Positions 10,491-20,982 of a stretch of 64,000 nucleotides of DNA are shown piece after piece. The translations under genes and the position numbers were made by a program. The stretch's first letter is position 1, and the number at the start of each line of letters is the position of its first letter. Source of the stretch: Maylandia zebra (lineage: Eukaryota > Chordata > Actinopteri > Cichliformes > Cichlidae); contig NC_135178.1 of assembly GCF_041146795.1 (NCBI RefSeq), positions 7,942,844 to 8,006,843 of the forward strand. Reading direction: 5' to 3'. A model generated the notes under the pieces. It ran no database searches and was not told where the DNA came from. It worked only from the letters and a program-made list of their open reading frames with translations.

Positions 10491-10712
10491 GGCTTCTTTT
10501 TTTTAAATTTTCACTCCCCCCACCCCAACCAGTCGTGGCAGAGGGCTGTCCCTTCCTGAGCCTGGCTCTGTTGAAGGTTTCTTCCTTTTTAAAGGGAGTT
10601 TTTCCTTCCCACTGTCGCTAAATGCTTGCTCATAGGGAAATCTTCTGATTGTTGGAGTGGCCAAAACTCTAGGGGAAGTAGCAATTCTTGTGAAAATTTT
10701 AAAAAAAAAGCC
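10491..10712 (+). repeat. Palindrome-ended module with dispersed fish 3' motif (after K2)
   Basis: A 222-bp segment has near-complementary ends: GGCTTCTTTTTTTTAAATTT at 10491 pairs with GTGAAAATTTTAAAAAAAAA at 10690, ending GCC at 10712. The core (about 10522-10656) contains CCTGAGCCTGGCTCTG, AGGGAGTTTTTCCTTCCC and ACTGTCGC, which I recognise as a dispersed element abundant in fish genomes. The same core ends the coiled-coil genes. It is present after K2, K3 and K5 and absent after K1 and K4. Neither a clean target-site duplication nor a simple deletion is obvious at the empty site. Confidence 0.6.
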
Positions 10713-10934
10713 TACCAATCTTCAAAGCGCAGCAGTGGACACCTTACCATCACATCAGTCCTTCAATCAGACCTAAAACACCACCTTTACAGAAATAAAT
10801 TCCATACAAATTGGAAATAAATTGCGTAATAATTGTTGTTTTTGATTGTTTATAAATATATAGAGCTACCCTTCAGCCTCCTAGTAGACATACCTGTGTT
10901 ATGAATGTGAAACTCCTCTGATTTTCAGAAAAGT

Positions 10935-10961
10935 TGACCTCTGACCTTGAAGTCAAGGTCA
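10935..10961. promoter_or_regulatory. AGGTCA half-site cluster, K2 copy
   Basis: Same DR1 plus 9-bp palindrome as at 1148-1174, unchanged. It lies 574 bases past the K2 stop. Confidence 0.4.
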
Positions 10962-11904
10962 TTGAGATTTAAGCTTCACAGAGATTTTCAGTAGATGCAA
11001 CCATGGTATTGACTTGAAAATTCTACACTATCAAAGACTTAGGTGCCCACAGCACCGCGCCATATACAAAAGATTTTTCTATTCATTTATGTATTATTAG
11101 TTTATTTATTTCTTCATCCCGCTCTCTCTCTTTTTTTTAATTCACCTTTCTGTTGCGATGCTCTGGACATTTCTAAACCCCACAAGTTCAGCCTCAATTT
11201 TCAACCCAATTTTCCTATACTTTCACTTGAACACGTCCAGCCTTCACCTCTCACCGGTCCTCGTCCCCTCTTCTCACAGCTTCCTGTGTGGCCTCCCAAA
11301 TCAAACACAGGCCCAAATCAGCCGTTTCTTCTTCTCTGTTCATTCTCTCTTCATCTTTTCAGTCTTTTCTTGGCGGTTAACTCCCAGCATGGCAAATATG
11401 AACTCAGACAGTCCAATGCAGTGCTTTCACACAGTCATGTCACTGGTACTCTTTCCAGCTTGTAATTCAGAGCACATGTTCCATTAACAAACATGCTGCT
11501 GGACCCTTCAGTGTTTTAGGTCAGTTGTACTGTCTTCTGCCTGCTGTTAATTCTTCAAATCTACGGTGTTGTTCTGTCTGTTTTCTGTCTTCATCAGGAG
11601 ATTGACTGTCCTTTAAGCTTCTTCTCAGGATAAGGGCAGGATGAGAGGTGAAGCTGTAAAATTTCAGCCAAAGCCTGGCCTGTTTGTCGTTCCAATTATG
11701 TTAATCTATCATTTTGCTGCTGTACTCATCTGAGGTTGAGCCAAGTCCATGGGCACCTGTATTAACACACTAAGACATTTATTTAATATCATTTTCATTA
11801 CTATTTCTTAGCACTTTCACTCTCTAATTCCTCTGTTTTCCTTTTGAAACGTCTCTCACAAGCTCACAAGCTATATTCAGACTTCCTGCTTCACTTCCTG
11901 CCAG

Positions 11905-11935
<31 letters not shown>

Positions 11936-12139
11936 TCACTTTACTGGATTTTCATCCGTTTCTACAGCCTAATCAAGCTCTTATTTTATGTTCACACTCT
12001 ATATACCCTCTGTAACTCTACTAATTCTAATATAAAAAGAATGCACCCTCAGCACAGAAAAACAGAAAAGTCAGTGATGTACTAATGTAGCAAAAATAGG
12101 AAACATTAGAACTGTAAATGTTTTCTTCCTTGTCTGCAG
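10962..12139. other. K2 3' spacer
   Basis: AT-rich sequence collinear with 1175-2350, with a (CA)n tract at about 11905-11932 slightly longer than in K1. I see no gene in it. Confidence 0.5.
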
Positions 12140-12365
12140 ATTAACAGTCCACAGGTTGGGTGCTTGCACTCTGATTCGTTCCCTGGAGATGAAGGAGAGA
12201 GAGCTCAGAGGACAGCAAGATGGAGGAGTGAAGGAGAAGGTGGTGCAGCTCAGTGTCCAATCAGGAGTGAGCAGTTCTTTCACCACCTTCATTGCTGTCA
12301 ACAAAGACAACAGAGAGGCGATCCAAGGACCTCTGCACCGCAGACATATTCTACCACCCTGTGAG
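12140..12365 (+). pseudogene. Orphan vwa5a-like exon, K2 copy
   Basis: Same splice-bounded exon as 2351-2576, frame intact. It reads CTLIRSLE where K1 and K4 read CTLFRSLE, so this single T/A difference tags the K2/K3/K5 lineage. Confidence 0.65.
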
Positions 12366-14549
12366 GTTTGTTTAAAGCAAACAAAGCAATACCATGAAAC
12401 TGTTAACAGCAGGATGTCAGAGTCAATAGAGAGGACTCAAAAGAGCAACTTCAAATCAAACTATTTATGTAGTAGGTGTTTCTTTGCCAATGTCTTTCCC
12501 CTGCATTAGAAAGTAATAAGCCAGATGGAAGTACAACACACATCTATGCATTTCTATAAAAACTGACCTGCCCTGAACTTATAATCTCTCTCTCTCTCTC
12601 TTTGTTTTTCCTTAAAGTGATGGCTGTCCATTCGTCCTGTAAAAGTTGTAAATATAAACCTGAATGAATGGGAGTAGAAACTGTGTGTGCGCATGAAGAC
12701 ATGCTTGTGTCGCTGAGATTGAACAGATTTATGTATGTTCACGTAGCCAAGTGATAATCATATATAATAATCACTGAATAGTAATAATGTTATTGAACAG
12801 GTTAAACATTTAGATATCACAAAAAGTTGCAAAAAAGCAAAAAAAAAACCCACACACAGCTGTGAAGTCAGCTGCACATGAATAACATTAGTACAATGAC
12901 AACTTTAATCAGAGTGAGTTCAGAAGATCCAAAAGTGGGACACTAAAAACAAGCTAGTGAAAGCAAAAAGTGACTTTGAAAAATTTATTTCATAGAATTA
13001 AAGCACTGATAGGAAAAAAAACTAAACATGAGAAGAATGGCAATCCTGCAGCGACCAATCAAAGAAGACTGTAATGGCTGCATTGTAAAGAAGTGAGTGA
13101 AGAAAGCTGATTTTTTTTTTAGTTTTTCTGAGATATGCAGAGTTTTAACGAACAATTTGAACACTATTATTCATTTACATTATTTGTTCTCAACAGAGAT
13201 GGGCAGTAATGCGTTACAAGTAACGTGTTACTGTAATCCGATTACAGGCACTTGCCCTGGTGGCCATTCTTTCAGTGGGCATTTCTCAACAACAACTACA
13301 AACACTAGTGAAGTGAATGGGCATTTAATTAAATAATGAAACATTTAATTCAATAATTAATGGCATATTTAATTCATTCATTTTGTCACTCCTGGCCCTC
13401 CACACCTCACTGCCATGATTGTTTGTGTAGTTATTGGATTCTAAAACTACTAGAATAGAATAGAAAACACATAAGATGCAGTCTCTGTTTTTTCTTCACC
13501 TTATTAATTTGAACTGAACTGAAATAAATCCGTTCTTTTCTGTATGGTAATGACTAGGATCTGTCCCAGCTGTCTCTGGTGGATTCAGTATTGTCTCCAA
13601 TGTTTCTGATAACTTCCAGTTTGGGAAGTTTCCCATGCAGGTGAGGAATGCAGTGACTGACAGACTACCCCTCCTTCATTTAGGACCCATGCCAAACACT
13701 GAGTAAAGACTTCCTTGCATTAAACCTGCATAGCTGTTTTCACATTTATAACAAATCACCTAAGTGACCGGCAGTGATCGTATAGTGCTCTGAGTTGTTG
13801 CCTAAACAAGCCCTCTTCAAATCGGAGTTACAGCAGAGAGAATATGGCACTGAAGCAATGATGACAGCTTTAATAACCTATTTTATCTTCAATTATTCTT
13901 GTATGAAATTCTCTTAAAGTAGCAACTGAATTTCAACCAACTCAGCTAGCTCTGCATATTTTATTTCCTCTGTTAAAATAAAATGTGGCGGAGCCCAGCT
14001 GTAATTGTACCTTGCATTAATATGGTGTATTATTGATGGTGACACAGCACTGCTTAGCATGTCGTCCTGAATCTCAGGTGTGCCAATGACCTGTGCAGTA
14101 TATGAGGCACTAAAATCCTGGTGGATTTCTGGGATACGAACAGGACGGAGTCATGTGAGCTCTATCAATATTGCACCACTTACGTCTCAGACCTGTATTT
14201 ATGTATTTATGTACTGAAATCGCGCTGTAATATCCAGTTAACTGTCCACATTTGTACTCTGTTTTTCCATTTATTATATTTTTTTTCATTAATTTGTCTG
14301 AAAAAAGATCCACGTAGTAACCAAAGAGAGACTAAATCAATGGTCTCTAATAGCAGCCAAATTATAAGAGCTTTCATTAGTGATGGTGAGATGAAGCCTT
14401 GTGATGAACTGAAGCTTTCCATCCAACTGGTCGACTCATGGTTCGAAGCATTGTGACGATTCATTGGCTCTACTGCGCCATCAAGTGGACGATTAAAGTC
14501 AGACAGGCTCAATGATTATAATGATGTGATGTGTAAACCTCTAAACTTA
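12366..14549. other. K2 spacer
   Basis: Collinear with 2577-4761: (CT)n at about 12583-12601, transposon terminus at 13194-13248, candidate exon near 13558-13640, dispersed-repeat stretch near 14380-14500. No gene called. Confidence 0.45.
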
Positions 14550-15830
14550 CAGTTTTTTCTGAATGCTTAAACCCTAACTGTGATTCCTGTAGCACAATCT
14601 CTAAAACTATTCAGACTTATAGCAAAACCACTCACTGAGTTTGCAAAACTAAAAGCACATAAACTGCTTTGCACTCAGTTTGCAATTTTGTAACACACAC
14701 TTTGCAAAACGGTAGGCACAATTCACTGCACAACATTCAATTACCAAATTTCCAACACACTCCTAGCAAAAGTATACACATGTATGGCTATCATTAACAC
14801 TAATTTGCCAACTGTCTGGCACACTTTCACATGTGAAAACTTTTTTAGATAATTAGTTCACTTTGCAATCAGCCTAAGCACTATAATACAGGTAAGCTGT
14901 GTGTGCGGAGTACAATGGAGGGAGCAGAAAGAGTGAGAAGTAGAGGAGGCCGAGGAAGAGGACGTGGAGGTGAAGAAGTAGGATGAAGAGGACGACAAGG
15001 ACAAGGAGGAGCAAGAGGAAGACGAGGAGGGGGGAGAGGAAGATGAGGAGGGGGGAGAGGAAGGGTAGGAAGAGTAAGAAATAGAATTGCTGATGACAAT
15101 AGTGGACCATGTAATCAACCATGTAATCAACCGTGGAATGACCCTGAGGGTAGCTGGCCAACGGGTCCAGCCTAACTCGAGCCGCTACACTGTAGCAAGT
15201 ACCATAAGGACATCTTGAAATGAGAATCGGTTAGTACAGTCACTTCGCACAAAGATTTGTAGCACTGCCATATGCCAATGAGAAACACACCAATACCATT
15301 GATGTAAAAATACTGAAATTGTTACTTTACAGAATTGCTAGATGACCAGATGCTGGGGGCAGAGGAAGCATGTTCACTGCAGACCAAGTAACCCATATAG
15401 TCATTATGGCGATTGCAAATAATCCTATACTTGGAAATGAACACTTGTGTTTGTTTTGATGTGTTTCAAGTACACCAGTACTTGAAGTTTGGATCCCTCT
15501 ATGCTTATGGATCTATGACAGAAGTATGAGCTCAAACTGACATAGCCTACCTTGTGCACAGAGAAAGCAAAAGCCAGATGTGTTTTGTATTCATACCATC
15601 AGTGTGCAGTTGGCGCATTGTGTGCTTAGTAGATGATGGCTTGTGTGTACTGTTTGATACGGAAACACCATTTTTACGAAGGTGTGAAGAGTTAATCTAG
15701 CTGTGTTTGCTTTTGCAAGAGAACTACAATGTTTTGATTATTGGGTGACAGGTTTTCTTATTTGTGTGAAGAGTTTTGCAAAATTAGCCAATAGTTACAA
15801 AAAATGTGCTTAGGCATTCAGAAAAAACTG
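14550..15830 (+). mobile_element. Tc1/mariner-like element, inactive (copy 2)
   Basis: Full-length copy with both terminal repeats and flanking TA. Its right flank is not the usual K spacer. Immediately after CTGTAATA the sequence switches to the start of the C unit (GAATATAATTTT), making this the left border of the C1-C2 block. Confidence 0.8.
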
Positions 15831-15832
15831 TA

Positions 15833-16017
15833 ATAGAATATAATTTTATATTTATATTTCAATATCACAGTAATCTTCCAATTTAGAACTACAAGTTAAA
15901 AAAGAACTAACATAAATAAAATACACTTCAGCTAATTACTTAAAAAAATAATTTATTTTCCCAAACCACGCAGAGCCGCACTAAAAGGACTAAAGAGCCG
16001 CAGGTTGCTGACCCCTG
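15833..16017. mobile_element. hAT-like transposon 3' end fragment (C1)
   Basis: The C unit opens with an AT-rich stretch ending in AGAGCCGCAGGTTGCTGACC and CCTG. Its complement, CAGGGGTCAGCAACCTGCGG, is the typical terminal sequence of hAT (Charlie-type) elements. Only this end remains; the other end is cut off at the duplication joint. Confidence 0.6.
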
Positions 16018-16812
16018 CACTAACCTATTCAGCTGCTTGTGAATGCAAATATCTAATCAGCCAATCACATGCCAGAAAAAAAAAAAGGGTGATTTAAGTG
16101 ACTTTGAAGGCAGCATTGCTGTTGGTGACAGATGGGCTGTTTTACGTTTTTCAGACACTCCTGATCTTCTCAAATTTTCTCAGGAATTTACAGAGAACAG
16201 TCCAAACTGAAAAGCGAAATAAACATTTCCCTGGGTAAAAATGCCTTGTTGATTGCAGAAGTCAGAGGGGCGTGGCCATGCTGAAGGCAAGAGGAATTCT
16301 AAGCCAGTTTCTCAACCCAGCCCATCTGATATCAGTAACCACAACACATTCAAAGTCAATTAAAAGTCGCCTTTCTTGCCCGTTCCGATGCTCGCTTTCA
16401 ACTTTGAAATGAGACCACTTGGACAACAGTAATGATAAATAATTGCAAATAGAGCACGTTTACAGAATTTAATGTCATTTTTATAGAGCACCTCTTATTT
16501 TAAGAAAAGATGGGCGAGACGATTTTTGAAACTAACTGCAAATTAAGCACACAATATTTAATATCTGTATTTTACCATTTTGATAAGACATATTTCAGTA
16601 CTCCAAAACACTTTTATTAGACTGCCAACATGCTTACAAGTAGTAAATCCAGGTTAGTGGATCATAATTAAACATAACTCTGTGGCAAACGCAGAGTTCA
16701 GCAGGCCATCAAGGAAGAAGTGACGTGCATTTCTGCAGTGTAAAGATTCACAAATGATTTTCTCCTTAATCTACAGTCACACAAAGCGCCAGGAAAATCT
16801 TTGGTGATGTTC
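16018..16812. other. ddx54 pseudogene 3' flank (C1)
   Basis: No gene. On the minus strand AATAAA (complement of TTTATT, 16613-16618) lies about 200 bases past the ddx54 pseudogene stop, as expected for an inherited 3' UTR. The rest is featureless single-copy-looking sequence. Confidence 0.5.
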
Positions 16813-18040
16813 TCAGATGATTCTGACGCTTATCACCCAGTTCCTCGTGATGTCCTCCACACCATCAACCCTCTGTCCTCCTCCCAGTTTCTTCCTCAGC
16901 TTGCCTTTCTTATGGCCACCCCTTCCAAAACCTGACTTTTTAACTTTTAACTTTTTGTTCTTGGAGCGGAGCTTCCTCATCCCCCCGCCCTGCAGGAACT
17001 GGTGCTTCTGCTTTTTCTTGCGCTGCTTCATGATCTGATCCTTTGTTTTCAGCTCCGAGCGTGCTTTGTGGTCACCGGAGCTCTGTACGTTTGGACCTCG
17101 TCGGCCACGGCCACGACCTGGGAGAGGCACGACACAACAAAGAGGTTGGAGGTTATAGCTCGCAAGGCTGGAAGAGGGACTTGAAGTATTTACCTTTAGA
17201 GTTGAGTTAAAACATGGTGGCTGATGTTCTATATTTAACATGTTTGTGCTATTCATTTTGATGCCTTCCTACCTCTTGCTGGCTTTCTGCCTCCTCCGCC
17301 TGTTTCTCCATCTGATCCAGATCCTGTATCATCAATCTTGTATTTTTTCCTTCACTCCTCATAACTGACATGTGGACATGTTGTCAAGTGATACAACATC
17401 TTCACAGTACAGCTTAATATTGTCATAGGAGTAGAGAAGAGGGTCATTGAGAGCAGCACACAGAGAAGCTTTTTGTTGGAAGGATACAAGTTCTTCCTGT
17501 TCTTCTTGTTACTGATAACCTGACCGCTGTCTGTTTTGATCTTCTTCTTCTGGTCTTCTTTTCCCGTTTCTCTCACAAAACGCTTCCTCTTACGGTCCCT
17601 AAAAAAAGAAGGGGGAAAAAAGACTTTAAATTATAGTTTGAAATGACCATTTGGTGGATACTGAGTCAAACATAGGGAAATTTGTACCATTTCATCATTT
17701 TCTTCTGCTGGTTAAGGCGATCGCCTTCATCTCCCATGAGATCAAGGACAGCTGAAGAGGCCTGCTGTTCAAAAGCACTGCCCTCTCCACCGAGACTCAA
17801 CCTGTCGACGCATAACACAGGACAAAACAGCATAAAACACAAAGCCATTCACATTTTTTAAAGAAACAGATGCAACAGTTTAATGCCTCACCCTCTCTCA
17901 GAGTCAAAGTCTTTAGGTCTGTAAGGGATATAATACTCTTCATCTTTGCCTGACTGCCTCTTTTTCTTGGTCTTTGGTCGCTCTTCGCCATCTTCCTGCT
18001 GACCTCTTCTTTTACCACCTACCACCTCTGAAAACACCCC
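16813..18040 (-). pseudogene. ddx54: 5'-truncated ddx54 pseudogene (C1)
   Basis: Five splice-bounded exons of the C-terminal part of DDX54, a nucleolar DEAD-box RNA helicase and co-regulator, are readable: 18040-17892 (GVFSEVVGGKRR to PYRPKDFDSERG), 17801-17689 ([20 protein letters not shown]), 17599-17488 (WDRKRKRFVRETGKED), 17364-17273 (RKKYKIDDTGSGSDG) and 17117-16813 (RSELKTKDQIMKQRKKKQKH, FLQGGGMRKL). The helicase core exons are missing. In the fourth exon TGA (17354-17352) stands where the DDX54 family has Trp before the KIDD motif, in all three copies. Copy C1 also has KNKKLKVKKSG where C2 and C3 have KNKKWLGEVKKSG. The exons were identified from remembered family sequence, so an alignment should confirm them. 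Confidence 0.8.
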
Positions 18041-18874
18041 CTGGTGGAAATAGAAAGAATTACATGGTACAAAGTGACAAAGCATGATACAGAGATCCTA
18101 CTATCTTCCTCTTCTAGTTTGTATACAACATCATCTACATCAAAACTGCACTTTATTTTGCTTCTTCTTCATCAGACAGCACAAACAACTTTCTCATTTT
18201 GACTCAAATATTGGTTTTGAATGAAAATGATGAAACAATCCTGGATGTTTATTCAACTTGTGAGCAGGTTTTCTAATCCACCGTACTATTATTATTGACA
18301 CTAGTACATGTTCGTGCTGCTGGCAAACTAATACACTCAAGAACATATAGCAAAGCAAAAAAGTGAAAAGTAGGTCTTGCCTACATAAATAAACATAAGA
18401 CAGTTGTGAAACTTTGACATAGTAACATCTGCAGTAATATTTACACCTGTGATGACATCTCACCAGCATTAGCCTTATTTTGAAACCAAGATTGTTTACA
18501 CAGAGTTTGTAATTGCAGAGAAATGCTCCATTTATTTTGGTCATTTCATTTTTGAGCAGGAAGCTCACCTTTCTTGTTATAGCCTTTAGACGAATAGAGA
18601 GTTTTCCAATTAAATACATATTCTTTAAATAATGTTCCCTCTTATAAAAAGTAGGATAATTTAAAAAAAAATTTAAAAAATGTATTATACCTCTATTACT
18701 TAGAAAAAAAACTGTTTTTTTTCTGTTGTCTGTTATATAACGTTAGTGATGCTCGTTTCAATTCATTTCTTAATCAGCTAAACAGGTCAGTTAAGAAACA
18801 GTCAAATATTAAGTTAAATTTGAAAACGGTTTAAAAAAAAATATCCCCATTCCAAAATGTCACATGACAATCTC
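18041..18874. other. Spacer between ddx54 pseudogene and C1 gene
   Basis: Divergent intergenic region. A possible acidic exon remnant (SFDVDDVVYKLEEED, minus strand, about 18100-18150) suggests the ddx54 fragment reached a little further 5'. A 141-residue minus-strand frame at 18194-18619 has no recognisable domain and is not called. Confidence 0.4.
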
Positions 18875-19051
18875 ATTGGCTCACGGAGTTATGATGTCAC
18901 TACACGATCCTTTGAAGTTTTTCCTTAAACAGGGGTGACACACAGCAGTTTTTTAGTTCGTGTCTTCGCAGCATTTGTGTTTGCAGCCTTCACACGTTCA
19001 CCACAGAAACTTTTGGAAACCTTTTCAGAGTTGTCGTGTACAACCTTCAAC
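18875..19051 (+). promoter_or_regulatory. C1 promoter region
   Basis: An inverted CCAAT box (ATTGG, 18875-18879) is followed by TGATGTCA (18892-18899), the complement of the TGACATCA in the kinase promoters. Next come GATCCTTTG (18906-18914) and CCTTAAACAGG from 18923, a possible TATA-like box. The order matches the kinase promoters though the spacing differs. The start site is unknown. Confidence 0.45.
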
Positions 19052-20260
19052 ATGTATCCAACAAGACACCAACCAAGGCAAAAAGATTACGCCGCTTCTC
19101 CTTCCTGTCGTGGCCGGCCAATTTCCCCAAATGACCTCTTAGCCGTCCAAAGGGCATTACATGACAGTAAGAAGGAAAACTACCATCTCCAGAATAAAAT
19201 TCAACAGATTGAAGAAGAGAAACTTCAACTGGAGGAGAAGTGTAGACAGATGGAAGCGCAAAATAAGAACCTGGAAGAAAGACAAAAACGCCAGCCCGAC
19301 ATAAATATTATTAATGAGGGTTGGGGAATCAAGTTTGGACAAGCCCGAGAGCAGGTTGTCTTCCTAATTAAGGAAAACAAGCAAAAGAGCGTGGAACTAA
19401 AGGAGATGTCCAACCAGCTTAAAGACAGCAAAGCTACTGTTGAGAAGACAGAATGGGATCTCCAATATATGGACCAAATGAATCGGCTGCTCCAAACAAA
19501 CTTCGATGAAGCTGTGAAAAAAAATGAAGAAATCCTCCAACAGAAGGAAGAACAGGAGAAAAAGCAAAGAGACATGGAGCACAAACTCAAAGTCACGGAG
19601 GAAAAATACAGAATGCTGAAAGAGAAGGTGGATGATACTCTGCGCCAAAATAAAGACCTTCTTCACGAGAAAAAGCAACTAGAAGGGGAAAAAGAAAAAC
19701 TGGACAAACAATGCTCGCACATGCAGAAAAGGATGGAGCAAATGGCGAGAAACAACTCCGAGCTCACTAAGGGGATATTGTTGGAATACAACAACTTGAA
19801 GCGCAAACACACTGAAATGCAGGCGCAAAAGCAAGAACAAGACAACATACATGACGACCTGCAGCGTACGCTCCAAGATATCCACAAAAGAAATGAGGAG
19901 CTACAAGACATGTACAAAGAAGTACAACAAAGAAACGCAGACATGCACAAGGACAAGATAATGCAGGAGGAAACATCCAAAGAGCTCAGGGAAAAGCTTG
20001 AAGAAAAACAAGCAACGTTGGAAGAGGTGGAGAAAACGTGCAAGAAGCTTGAGAAACAAAACAAAGAAACCATCGATGAGTTGAGAACCCTCATCCTGGA
20101 AAAAAAAGCTCTTGTAGAAAACTGCATGAAAAAGAAGAACAAACGCTTCCGCTGGCCCTGGAGGAGGAACTCTACTGCTTCCTCAGCAGGTGTAGCCTCG
20201 TCTTGCTCCACCTCTGTTCACCTCCCCAACCAGTCCCGGCAGTTGACTGTCCCCTCCTGA
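19052..20260 (+). CDS. C1: coiled-coil protein, 402 aa, intronless
   Basis: Function unknown. The start is the ATG at 19052 (MYPTRHQPRQKDY); an in-frame GTG at 18935 is ignored. Residues 1-30 are a basic, proline-containing head. About 30-358 is heptad-rich, charged (E/K/Q) coiled coil, broken at about 80-98 by PDINIINEGWGIKFG. A basic-aromatic patch KKKNKRFRWPWRR (360-372) follows, then a Ser/Thr-rich tail (375-390). There is no signal peptide or membrane span, so it is probably a cytosolic or cytoskeletal dimer or oligomer. The final residues NQSRQLTVPS and the TGA stop come from the dispersed fish 3' module. AATAAA lies at 20749-20754. The gene is intronless, like the neighbouring kinases. 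Golgin/trichohyalin-like hits would be expected from composition alone, so no family name is given. Confidence 0.85.
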   Translation: MYPTRHQPRQKDYAASPSCRGRPISPNDLLAVQRALHDSKKENYHLQNKIQQIEEEKLQLEEKCRQMEAQNKNLEERQKRQPDINIINEGWGIKFGQAREQVVFLIKENKQKSVELKEMSNQLKDSKATVEKTEWDLQYMDQMNRLLQTNFDEAVKKNEEILQQKEEQEKKQRDMEHKLKVTEEKYRMLKEKVDDTLRQNKDLLHEKKQLEGEKEKLDKQCSHMQKRMEQMARNNSELTKGILLEYNNLKRKHTEMQAQKQEQDNIHDDLQRTLQDIHKRNEELQDMYKEVQQRNADMHKDKIMQEETSKELREKLEEKQATLEEVEKTCKKLEKQNKETIDELRTLILEKKALVENCMKKKNKRFRWPWRRNSTASSAGVASSCSTSVHLPNQSRQLTVPS

Positions 20261-20355
20261 GCCTGGTTCTGCCGGAGGTTTCTGCCCGTTTAAAGGCAGT
20301 TTTTCCTCCCCACTGTCGCCTAGTGCGTGCTCAGAGGGGATTGTTGGGGTTTTCT
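20223..20355 (+). repeat. Dispersed fish 3' module, exonised (C1)
   Basis: CCCCAACCAGTC, CCTGAGCCTGGTTCTG, GTTTAAAGGCAGTTTTTCCT and CCACTGTCGCC align with the core of the module at 10522-10656. Here the left part is translated as the protein's C-terminus and the TGA of CCTGAGCC is the stop codon. Confidence 0.65.
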
Positions 20356-20362
20356 CTCCTCT

Positions 20363-20718
20363 ACCTTGTTTCATTATTTACTTAACGTTTTGTTCTTACT
20401 TCATTTTACCTTGTTTCATTATTTACTTAACTTTTTGTTCTTACTTCATTTTACCTTGTTTCATTATTTACTTGTTAACGTTTTGTTCTTACTTCATTTT
20501 ACCTTGTTTCATTATTTACTTGTTAACGTTTTGTTCTTACTTCATTTTACCTTGTTTCATTATTTACTTGTTAACGTTTTGTTCTTACTTCATTTTACCT
20601 TGTTTCATTATTTACTTGTTAACGTTTTGTTCTTACTTCATTTTACCTTGTTTCATTATTTACTTGTTGACGTTTTGTTCTTACTTCATTTTACCTTGTT
20701 TCATTATTTACTTGTTTA
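20363..20718 (+). repeat. 45/48-bp minisatellite, about 7.5 copies (C1)
   Basis: Units begin with ACCTTGTTTCATTATTTACT at 20363, 20408, 20453, 20501, 20549, 20597, 20645 and 20693 (partial). The first two are 45 bp and the rest 48 bp with GTTAACG or GTTGACG. It lies between the stop codon and AATAAA at 20749, so it is probably part of the 3' UTR. It is open in all frames by chance of composition. Confidence 0.9.
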
Positions 20719-20922
20719 ACTTTTTCTTTTTCAACTTATTCATAAAAAAATAAACCAATTGAATTTATCCTTTGAGTATTTTTCATCTTTTCATCTATAA
20801 CTTTTTCAAACATTCATATCTGTCGTTTATCTTCTTCTTGAAACCTCATAAATGCTGAAGGAAAAATCCTGGAACATGGTTTGAAACACTGAAATTGTTT
20901 CAGCTGAAACCGGCAAAGTCAT

Positions 20923-20924
<2 letters not shown>

Positions 20925-20978
<54 letters not shown>
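20925..20978 (+). repeat. (GT)27 microsatellite (C1)
   Basis: Uninterrupted GT dinucleotide tract of 54 bases. The C2 copy is longer (34 repeats). Confidence 0.95.

Positions 20979-20982
<4 letters not shown>

Noticed and set aside
18194..18619. 141-residue minus-strand frame near the C promoters
   Set aside because: Its in-frame similarity to any family is not apparent; probably chance in the ddx54-C spacer.
18935..19051. 39-residue hydrophobic N-terminal extension of the coiled-coil protein from a GTG
   Set aside because: No ATG. The apparent signal-like sequence is translation of the 5' UTR.
19663..20211. 182-residue minus-strand frame over the coiled-coil gene, rich in Ser/Cys/Phe
   Set aside because: Complement of Glu/Lys-rich codons; no domain and no promoter.
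20363..20718. CRISPR-like array
   Set aside because: Units are contiguous without unique spacers, and the genome is eukaryotic.
20327..20753. Long frames with a 16-residue LFHYLL-type repeat
   Set aside because: Translation of the 48-bp minisatellite (a multiple of 3); downstream of a stop codon and in a probable 3' UTR.
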